Source: Moniliella sp. 'wahieum'
Taxonomy: Eukaryota > Basidiomycota > Moniliellomycetes > Moniliellales > Moniliellaceae
Direction: 5' to 3'
NCBI GenBank assembly: GCA_003971905.1
Contig: RSEE01000039.1
Location: forward strand, 556,521-620,520
DNA: 64,000 bases
Numbering within the stretch: the stretch's first letter is position 1; each line of letters starts with the position of its first letter. This document shows positions 55,945 to 64,000 of the stretch, one piece after another. Both the position numbers and the translations under genes were made by a program. Below the pieces are notes generated by a model. That model had not been told where the DNA came from. It saw only the letters and a program-made list of their open reading frames with translations, and ran no database searches.

Positions 55945-56393
55945 CGTTGAAGACGTCGAAGCTTGAGGCGCTATCATGCATGTCATGCATCATGCACATG
56001 CAAGTGCAGGCAGGACCGCACCAGCACTGAGGCACAGCCGGTGCGGCACCAGCCACCAGCGCTGAGGTGTTGAAGTACTATCATGCAGGTGCAGGCGGTA
56101 CGACACCAAAGCTGGGGCGCAGGCAGTGGGAGCACTCGCACGCAGGTGCAGTGGCTGCACCACCGCTGAGGCCGAGGCCCGGCGGTCGGAGCACTGGACC
56201 GCGGGCGTATCGATCATCGCCGAGGAGTCACCGAGCCACACCGATGACCGAGGACGTCGATCATCGAATCATCAATAGAATGACATACAATGATGTAATG
56301 AGTACTGACATGGTACTGACAAGTGACGCGTGATGAGTGACTGGAGACTGGCTTGGACATGCGTGGTACTGCGGTGGCTGGTGCGCTGGTGGC

Positions 56394-56419
56394 GCGTGAC
56401 GCGTGACAGGTGACAGGTG
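56394..56419. repeat. 7-bp array GCGTGAC/AGGTGAC
   Basis: GCGTGAC twice and AGGTGAC, then AGGTG. In register the first pair contains the odd palindrome CGTGACG. Confidence 0.7.
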
Positions 56420-56489
56420 CCGCGGTGCGGTGATGCAGCGCATGGGGCATGCAGCATGCGCGATTTGACATGCGACATGACATGGACAT

Positions 56490-57240
56490 GTGCCCTAGAC
56501 ATATGTTGTCAGCATCAATTGGTGATTTTCAATTTGAAATCGGCCCCCACCTTGTTTGAAAAACCACTAGGTGAAAACCAGCGAGCCCGGTTGGTGAAAA
56601 TTGTACAAGCTCTGGGCCGGGCCGGCGGGCCGACAGGCCCTGGCCTAGACATATTTTCCGGAATGGATGGGAAGATTCCGCTCCTGGATTGAGTGCCAGA
56701 GGAACAAAAAGTACCTGGGTACCCTCCGTGCCGTCTACGTGGAAGGATTTGGGTAGATTTGATTCCTCTGGCCGGCCGTCCAAGCCTGTCAGGGGGCGTC
56801 ACCCACCCCCCACGCCCCCGGGTGACGAGGGCGGCGGCCACGCGCGTCCCCCTCGCCAGTTTGCAAATACCAGTGGCGTTTTAATTACGTGTGGCGCATC
56901 ACTTGCACCCCCCGCTGCAGCCGCGCCACCACTCTCACCACCATGTTGAGCGCCGCCACCACCACCATACCATGCCCAGCGCCGCCATCGTCCTCTCCGC
57001 CCCCAGCGCGCAGCTGGCGCTCATGCAGCCTAGACGTATGTTCAAAGATTCAATAGTCCCCTGGCGCATAACAATCGAGGCAGAGGTTATCGCCACCGGG
57101 CTAGCCCGTATGCGATACCTCAATAGTCCTGAGGCCTATGACCTATGTAGTCACGGCCGGGCCCGCCGGCCAGCCCGGTGACCGCCCAACGGTGACCGCC
57201 GCCTGCGAGATGTTGGCCGACGGCCTAGACATATTCCCAA
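56490..57240. repeat. Four copies of CCTAGAC(A/G)TAT in 740 bp
   Basis: CCTAGACATATGTT (about 56,494), CCTAGACATATTTT (about 56,644), CCTAGACGTATGTT (about 57,029) and CCTAGACATATTCC (about 57,223). All are on +. GC-rich GGGCCGGCGGGCC-type blocks precede two of them. Confidence 0.65.
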
Positions 57241-57409
57241 CTCCCGAGGGATGTCACGGGACTGGCTGTGTCACGAGATCCCTGTGATACATCTAGATGT
57301 ACTGGAGGGATCCCACCTGATGTATCCGAGGGTATTTTTGGCCTTGCCGTCATGACCCCCGGCGCACCCGGTGACCGCCCACCGGTGACCAGCATTAATT
57401 AAATAGCAA

Positions 57410-57443
<34 letters not shown>

Positions 57444-57863
57444 ACCCGGAAGGCCGTCGCCACCACCTACCACCACCACCCAACGCAAAAATATTTTTTT
57501 TCAGCACACCTCCTGATCTACCTGGCAGACACCATATTCGGTGTCGTTTGGGGGGTAGCCCAACATTTTTCTTTGAACGTGTTGTATTCGGCCCAGAGGG
57601 GTGTCATGTTTTGGTGGCAGGGGGATCGGAAGGGCACCCTCTGGACTGGGGTGTGTGAAATCTGAGGTCAAACGGACCGTGCACGGCCGAGATACGACGG
57701 ATGGGGTGGGTCGGGGTGGGTAGGGTTAGGGATGGGTGGGTGTAACTTTTGAACGGGTGGCCCAATCGAAAAACGGAGGCCATATGCTGCATAGAGCGGA
57801 CGATTTTATAGCGAGCTATCGCCTCGGCATAACTCCCTCCCCTTCGGGTAGCGAGCTATCTAC
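57241..57863. other. Intergenic with GCC/ACC triplet repeats
   Basis: (GCC)n and (ACC)n tracts at 57,411-57,482. No gene recognised. Confidence 0.5.
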
Positions 57864-58924
57864 CCTAGTCAGATATTCACGTGAAGGACTGCATAACTCC
57901 GTCGATTTTCTCTATGAAAATGACGTTTTTCGTCTCAGAATTGCAGAGGTTGCAAAATGTCAGGCACCACAGTGTGTAAGTGCGAAAATGTGGCGCCTGA
58001 CAGATGGTGACCTCTGACAGTTTGGGCGCGGGGCCTGTGTCCTGGAATGCAGAGTTTACGCTGGCCCGTCTGAAACGTGCGGAGGGCGAAGGGAGGTGCC
58101 TGACGGTTGGTGACCTCTGACAGTTTGGGTGCGGGGCCAGTGTCCTGGCGGTGCCAGCTCGAAATGATCGGCATGGGGGCTACTTACTAATGAGCCCGCA
58201 TGTGCCGCCCGCTAACACGGCATGTGCCATGTGACATGTGACACACGCTAACGCCGCATGCGGCAACGGATGTGACAGGGTCCGGGGCGGGGAATGTTCC
58301 GTGCGGGGTGGAGCCAGAGTGCAACCGCGGTGGCATGACCGGGATGGGGCATTGCATGTACGTGTGAGGGTGGGTTACAATGGGTGTGTGACATGCGACG
58401 CCCTGGGGACGCCGCGGTTTGGTGACGATGGTACGCCCGACAGGCGACCGCATCCACGTGCGTTACCGGGGAGCGTTGAATGTTGAACGCCGGGGCTGGC
58501 CTGGAGCTGCAAAAGCGTGACGCGCAATGCTTGCAGCTGCTGCCAAGATGCCGCGTGCCGGAGCGGGGGGGGCGGCCTCCTGCGGAGGACGCAGTGGCGC
58601 AGGGTGTGCGCTCAGGTACATCGTTGGCAGCGCGCTCCCGCACGTCCCTCAGGCCCAGCGCTCAGTCTGAGCTGCCAGTGCTTACGCCCAGCGCCCAGGC
58701 CTCAGGCCTTCAACGTTCAGGCCTTCGGTCCAGCTCGGTTGGGATTCACTGCAAAAGCGCGGCCCTGCTGTACTGCCGGGTGGGCCTGGGGTGCAAATGC
58801 CAACTGTGTTTCGATGCATGCTGCAGATCAGGACAGTGCACACCAGTGCGCTGAGCTTGCCCTGAGCAAATATAGCCGGCCCTCCAACGCTGCTTGCGCC
58901 GTGTCCAGTCCCGACTCTGGCCTG
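57864..58924 (+). repeat. Direct repeat, copy 1 (about 1.06 kb)
   Basis: Begins CCTAGTCAGATATTCACGTG and ends near CAGTCCCGACTCTGGCCTG. It is nearly identical to 60,872-61,911. Copy 1 has about 20 extra bases at 58,205-58,226 between two CATGTGCC strings, plus scattered single-base changes. It contains TGTGACA-TGTGACA (58,230-58,243). No coding motif is recognised, so it may be a non-autonomous element. Confidence 0.9.
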
Positions 58925-60871
58925 TGGCCATCCGACCGCTGTCCACCGCTGTGCGCGCTGCCGGCGCAGCGCATCTGATGTTGGTGTGCGCAAACCATTA
59001 ATCCAGCGCCGCCACGCCACCACCACCGCCCCAACCCCAGCCACATCCACCACCACCACCACCCATGTCACCATGCATGGCCGTCTCGTGGTGAGCATCG
59101 TCCATATCCGTGCTTCATTTGGCGCTAGCACCCTCTATGCGCGTTGCCCCTGATCGTGAGGCAGATGGAGGATCTGATGCATGCCTCCAACAGTGCTTGC
59201 TTACCGTTGGTAGCATGCCAAATGTGAGCCAGAACGGATGAGAGACGGCTGAGATATCGCCATTTTGGTCCCGCCGGCATACGCCACCATCTCATCCCAG
59301 CATGCATCGATCCCAGCCGCTCCCGCTCAGGTGCACGCCTCATCCAAGCCTCCCGCTGCAGCGTACTCCCTCGCCTTCCACCAGGGCAGGCCTACATCGA
59401 CTACCATCTGCATCTGTCCTCCAGCTGAAGCGATGGTGCACAGCAGGTCCAAACACGGGCAGGTGGGTGTTGATGGCGCCGCCGCTCCACCAGTTGTCGT
59501 CGGATGTCAGAGATCGTCGCGCCCCATCGTGCACTACAAGCAGGGCTTCCAGGGGAGGTAAGGCGCTCCAGGATTGGTCCAGCATTGAGGTCAGAACACG
59601 CCCCAACATCTGATGTTAGCTTGATTCGGATGAGGGTCTATGTTGACGGTGCCGGCACAGCACCAATCCTCATCAAACAATAGATTGCATACATGCACAT
59701 CTTGCATCAGAAGCAGGGCTTCCATGGGAGGTCAGGGGCACGCAGATTGGGCCCGGATTGGGGTCACACCACATGTGAACATCAGAGGTTAGGTCCAAAC
59801 AGCGGATGGTCGATGTTGATGCTGGCGGCGTTCAACCAATTCTGGACGAATCAGAGATCTGTCAACGGTGTAGCGTAGCCCAGAATCAAGGCTTTCAAGA
59901 ATGATGATGCGCTTTTGATTCGGTCCAGGATTGAGGTTACACCACATCCAATTACCTCAGGTGCGGTCCCGACGGCGCACGGTCCCAACAAACAGCGTCG
60001 GTGCCCCACCAATTTGGGACGAGTCAGAGCACGAGTGGTGGCGTAGCGTGCCCCAGGTAGTCCTCTTCAGACGCGCACGCGTGGGGGCAAGACGATGCAC
60101 CGCGATGGAGAACGGGCGTGTGGCGGTGGATGCGTTGGTGGTGGTGGCGGCTTGGTCGATTTGGTGGCGGCCGAGCCAATCTGACCGCGCAGGCTGCGCG
60201 TGCATCGGTGCAATTGCAAATGTTAATATTTTCAGCCAGCGGCGGATGAATGCACGGGCCAGGCGACGGATCTGGTTGGTTTCTTACCACGCCCCCCCCC
60301 CCAACCCGGCTGGCTTTGCCCGCCCCCCAAGGTCTGTTGCCTCGTTTAACCCCCTCGTTCTGAGCCTCCAATCTTCCACTTCACGCTTCCCGCGCCTCAT
60401 CTGCCACCCCCCAGGCCTCCGCTGACCCACACGCTTCTGTCGTCTGCCCAGCTTCTGTGTCTCTGCAGCCACCTCCCACCCCGTCCCGGGCCGGCTTTCT
60501 CACGTCCCCCTGCCTCCCCACCCGCCCCAGCGCCGCGCTCCCACCTCCCACGCACGCCCAGGCCATCCCCACCATTGACTCGGCCACCATCACTATTCAT
60601 TCGGCCATCGCCACCGTCGGGCCGGCCAAGCGGAAGCAGGGAATGGTGCAGGGGATGGTGCATGGCGTTGTGCATGCTTGCTGGCCTCGGTCTGGCGTCC
60701 TGGCCGTCCAAGGTCACCGTCTCGGCTGCTGCCACCGCTGCCGCGCTTGAGTGGGCCGTCTGGACGCTTGGCTTGGCCATCTGGAAGCTCGTCTCGCCCA
60801 TGTACCCACTTGCCTCGCACCCGTCCCAGCAGACCGTGCAGCTTGCCATGCCGTCCCCGTCCGACGCTCTG
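58925..60871. other. Between the direct repeats; no firm gene
   Basis: Holds the diverged tandem repeats below and a GC-rich stretch (60.3-60.87 kb) whose frames on both strands are Pro/Ala-rich and unrecognised. One + frame (about 60,690-60,870) reads VSAAATAAALEWAVWTLGLA and is cut off by repeat copy 2. Confidence 0.4.
59528..59960 (+). repeat. Three diverged tandem units, about 170-180 bp
   Basis: AAGCAGGGCTTCCAGGGGAG (about 59,538), AAGCAGGGCTTCCATGGGAG (about 59,710) and AATCAAGGCTTTCAAGAATG (about 59,883) are each followed by GATTG-G-CC-G-ATTG-GGT-type text. Confidence 0.55.
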
Positions 60872-61911
60872 CCTAGTCAGATATTCACGTGAAGGACTGC
60901 ATAACTCCGTCGATTTTCTCTATGAAAATGACGTTTTTCGTCTCAGAATTGCAGAGGTTGCAAATGTCAGGCACCACAGTGTGTAAGTGCGAAAATGTGG
61001 CGCCTGACAGATGGTGACCTCTGACAGTTTGGGCGCGGGGCCTGTGTGCTGGAATGCAGAGTTTACGCTGGCCCTCTGAAACGTGCGGAGGGCGAAGGGA
61101 GGTGCCTGACGGTTGGTGACCTCTGACAGTTTGGGTGCGGGGCCAGTGTCCTGGCGGTGCCAGCTCGAAATGATCGGCATGGGGGCTACTTACTAATGAG
61201 CCCGCATGTGCCATGTGACATGTGACACACGCTAAAGCCGCATGCGGCAACGGATGTGACAGGGTCCGGGGCGGGGAATGTTCCGTGCGGGGTGGAGCCA
61301 GAGTGCAACCGCGGTGGCATGACCGGGATGGGGCATTGCATGTACGTGTGAGGGTGGGTTACAATGGGTGTGTGACATGCGACGCGCTGTGGACGCCGCG
61401 GTTTGGTGACGATGGTACGCCCGACAGGCGACCGCATCCACGTGCGTTACCGGGAGCGTTGAATGTTGAACGCCGGGGCTGGCCTGGAGCTGCAAAAGCG
61501 TGACGTGCCAATGCTTGCAGCTGCTGCCAAGATGCCGCGTGCCGGAGCGGGGGGGGCGGCCTCCTGCGGAGGAGGACGCAGTGGCGCAGGGTGTGCGCTC
61601 AGGTACATCGTTGGCAGCGCGCTCCCGCACGTCCCTCAGGCCCAGCGCTCAGTCTGAGCTGCCAGTGCTTAACGCCCAGCGCCCAGGCCTCAGGCCTTCA
61701 ACGTTCAGGCCTTCGGTCCAGCTCGGTTGGGATTCACTGCAAAAGTGCGGCCCTGCTGTACTGCCGGTGGGCCTGGGGTGCAAATGCCAACTGTGTTTCG
61801 ATGCATGCTGCAGATCAGGACAGTGCACACCAGTGCGCTGAGCTTGCCCTGAGCAAATATAGCCGGCCCTCCAACGCTGCTTGCGCCGTGTCCAGTCCCG
61901 ACTCTTGCCTG
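60872..61911 (+). repeat. Direct repeat, copy 2 (about 1.04 kb)
   Basis: Same orientation as 57,864-58,924. It starts at the same CCTAGTCAGATATTC and ends at about CAGTCCCGACTCTTGCCT. The abrupt start inside a GC-rich segment supports insertion or segmental duplication. Confidence 0.9.
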
Positions 61912-62974
61912 GGTGGTGCCTGGGCGAGCGCCCAGTTGGGGATCGGCAACGACAGTAGGCCCGTTCCTGGCCAATGCAATCACTAGTGTCATAGTGGCAA
62001 CTCATGGCGGCAGCCACGGTCCCTGTCTCGATACTATGCTTGCGTTCTGTGTCAATTTGCGTCGCATCCTGTTTCTTCCGCCTCCACCCGGATACTTGTC
62101 TTTGCTCCAGCACTTGTTTTTTCGTCCTCCTCCGGTGTCAAGGCGTTCGACATGCGCCATCTGCTATGGCCTTTGCAGAGGCTAGTCTGTCTCTTCCACC
62201 TTGCCGTTAGGCCTGTGTTTGCGGGGGGGGGGGTGCTTTGGGTCCCACGGGAGCGAAAGCCGCTCATCTTTGTTTCTCCCACCACCTGATGAGCCAGCGT
62301 GCTGTTTATCCCCCGTGCCTGGTTCTTCCCCTGGAGCGGCGAGGGCGTCAGCCACTGCATCCGCCAATCTTTCGTCTGTGATTCTCTCCTTCTGACTCTC
62401 ATTGGGTGTCGCGCTGGCCGTTGGGTCAGGTGCTGCCGGGTTTGATTTATGGCCCAGCTCGATGGTGTCGCCAGGGTGTGCGCCGTGCCACTAGGCTGGA
62501 ACATGCGACTTGTTTATGTTGTGGCTCGGGTGGACACGGCGATCAGGGCAAAACGAGATGGTCATTGGATCTACGTACGAGACCCCATTGTGGATGGCAG
62601 AAGAGGGAGGGCAGATTACGGGTGGGGGGCAGGGGGGTTGGTTCGACCTGGGTGGGGTCATGGATCATCAGACTGGCGCCTGAACCGTGTCTGATTCTGG
62701 TCCGGGCCTGACCAGCGGACTCGGGCTGGCTCGAGCTGGGGTAGGATGTGAACACGACTGAGGTGTGGATTTGCTCGAGGGCGCTCAGCGGTCTTGGTTT
62801 GTGTTTGCAGTCGCTGGCAGGGGCAGAGCCAGAGCTGGAACCCTGATGCGCCGAGCCGTCCCAGGTTTTACCTGCATAACGATCTGTGTCAGACCAGGAA
62901 GGTGTGCTGCCACCACACGGGCGTGAAAGATGTGTTGGGGTGCAGTGTGTGGATCCGACCCATGTTCCACATCA
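61912..62974. other. No recognised gene
   Basis: Frames near 62,050-62,500 (-) and 62,449-62,694 (+) are open but carry no motif I recognise. A G run of about 10 at 62,222-62,231 breaks one of them. Confidence 0.4.
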
Positions 62975-63120
62975 AGCAGGGCACACTGCGGTGAGCTTTC
63001 GTTGCGGAAACAGCGGGCCCTCGAACGCTGCTGGCACCGTGGCCAGTGCCGAGTCTGGGCTGGGTGGTGCCTGGGCCAGGCGCTCATTGGGGATCGGCAA
63101 CGACGGTGGTGCGTTCCTGG
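62975..63120 (+). repeat. Partial, diverged third copy of the repeat end
   Basis: CCCTCGAACGCTGCTGGCAC, GGTGGTGCCTGGGCCAGGCG and TTGGGGATCGGCAACGACGG match the 3' end of copy 2 and its right flank (61,863-61,970), with many changes. Confidence 0.65.
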
Positions 63121-63652
63121 GCGGGCCAGGCGGGGCGATGGGTGCAGGGGGTAACGACGGTGGTGGTCAACAGAGACAAGGGGCGCCAGGATACAGGCCA
63201 AGCGCACCGCGGCAGGCCGGCGGAAAGAAATCATCCACCCGCGGGAGCGGTGAGGCGAGCGGTGAGCGTGTGGGTTGGGATGGGTGATGGGTGCCATGTG
63301 CCGGGGGCCGTGCGCAGCGGTGCCGCTCGTGCCTGTTGGTCTGCCTGACCACCATCGTCCCTGGCATGCGCTCGCGCCTGCTGGCGGCGTGGGCGCCGCA
63401 CCTGAGCCTCGCCGCTGGCTGCCCGGGACCGCACCTGAGCCTCGCCGCTGCCCGGCACCTTCCCGCAGGGGGGACGCACCAGCCGGCATGGGCGCCAGCT
63501 GGCCTGGGGGTCTGCCCCAGCCAGCAAGCCCACTCTTTAACCCACGCATCCTTGCCCTGTCCCCCCCCCCCCCCTTCCCCCCCCCTTCCCCCGCCCCTTC
63601 CCCCGCCCCCCCCACCCATCGCACTGTGCTTCACGCCCAACCGCATCCCACC

Positions 63653-64000
63653 ATGTCCACTTCTCCCATCCCCGCCCACAATCCCCGCGGCAATCCTGCC
63701 CATTCACCACGCGCCCCGTCCCCGATGCCTTCGACGCCTCCTGCCCGTCCGGCCGCTACTCCGCCGTCTGCTCAGCCCGCTCGGGCTGGTTCGCAGTCTC
63801 CCCCCGCCGAGCCTCGCTCCTGCCCTACGCTCAGGCTGCTCGGCTGGTTCGCAGTCTCCCCCCCGCCGGGCCTCGCTCCTGCCGCCAATTCTCAGGCTGC
63901 TCGGGCTGGTTCGCAGTCTCCCCCGCCGGGCCTCGCTCATCCTGCCCCTGCTGAGGCTGCTCCGCCTGGTCCGGTAGGTCCCCCCCCGGCCGTCCCTGAT
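63653..64000 (+). CDS. Pro/Ser/Ala-rich protein, start only (runs off the window)
   Basis: An ATG in good context (CACCATGTCC) at 63,653 opens a frame that stays open to the window end: MSTSPIPAHNPRGNPAHSPR, then a repeated ARAGSQSPP text (at least two clear copies, about 63,780 and 63,905), ending PPGPVGPPPAVPD. A C-rich leader precedes it. The N-terminus is low-complexity and disordered, so no family can be named. Some repeat copies are in a shifted frame (for example LRLLGWFAVSPPP), suggesting a base loss in a C run here too. Confidence 0.45.
   Translation, partial: MSTSPIPAHNPRGNPAHSPRAPSPMPSTPPARPAATPPSAQPARAGSQSPPAEPRSCPTLRLLGWFAVSPPPGLAPAANSQAARAGSQSPPPGLAHPAPAEAAPPGPVGPPPAVPD

Larger units (their letters stand above)
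55168..56489. other. No firm gene; short palindromic repeats
   Basis: Frames at 55,220-55,560 (+) are open but unrecognised. Repeats of the 7-bp class occur at 55,898-55,944 and 56,394-56,414. ATCATGCATGTCATGCATCA text lies at about 55,974-55,993. Confidence 0.4.

Noticed and set aside
57700-57740. Telomere repeats (GGTGGGT / GGGTTAGGG-like text)
   Set aside because: Only one degenerate stretch with no regular tandem period. It does not show that the window reaches a chromosome end.

Overview
The window looks like nuclear DNA of a fungus, probably a basidiomycete. Supporting signs are GC-rich genes with short GT-AG introns (about 50-110 nt), a nuclear rDNA unit with 5S genes in the spacer on the same strand as 18S-5.8S-28S, an intron-containing tRNA-Gln, and fungal gene content (TTC27/Emw1, Sub2, a three-domain adenylate-forming reductase, a small secreted protein). 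I did not fix the class. The rRNA here would settle it in one search.

Layout. 1.2-14.1 kb is genic: a ubiquitin-like small gene (-), a TTC27/Emw1-type TPR gene (+), a five-finger C2H2 transcription factor (-), a relic of an NTE1-type patatin phospholipase (-), and an A-T-R adenylating reductase (-). 14.1-22.9 kb is gene-poor, more AT-rich, and full of short tandem arrays. 23.0-31.4 kb holds a small secreted protein gene flanked by a diverged inverted repeat, a cytochrome b5-domain gene, a Cbp4-like mitochondrial membrane protein gene and the Sub2/UAP56 helicase gene, all on +. A tRNA-Gln(CUG) follows at 31.7 kb. 33.0-43.6 kb is a run of minus-strand genes: a Borealin/Nbl1-like gene, long disordered proteins with 18-bp minisatellite coding, an unrecognised gene and a possible gag relic. 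45.0-54.5 kb is one rDNA unit on the minus strand: 5S, repeat-rich spacer, 18S, ITS1, 5.8S, ITS2, a 28S that stops about 1 kb short, then a degenerate 5S. 54.5-64 kb is repeat-rich, with a 1-kb direct duplication and a partial proline-rich gene at the right edge.

Two things stand out. First, nearly every conserved gene is broken by single-base frameshifts. Where the expected reading is clear, as in Sub2, the fifth zinc finger and the b5 gene, the error is usually one base missing from a homopolymer. This argues for consensus sequencing error rather than gene death, so gene models here are approximate. Second, the intergenic DNA carries many short tandem arrays with a 7-bp unit. Almost every unit is an odd palindrome built on one rule, xyTNAy'x' (for example GTTCAAC, CTTCAAG, ACTGAGT, CCTGAGG, TCTTAGA, GATCATC, CATCATG, TGTGACA, GGTGACC). 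Different arrays use different arms but keep the T-N-A core. I know of no described element that explains this, and it is the best candidate in the window for something new.
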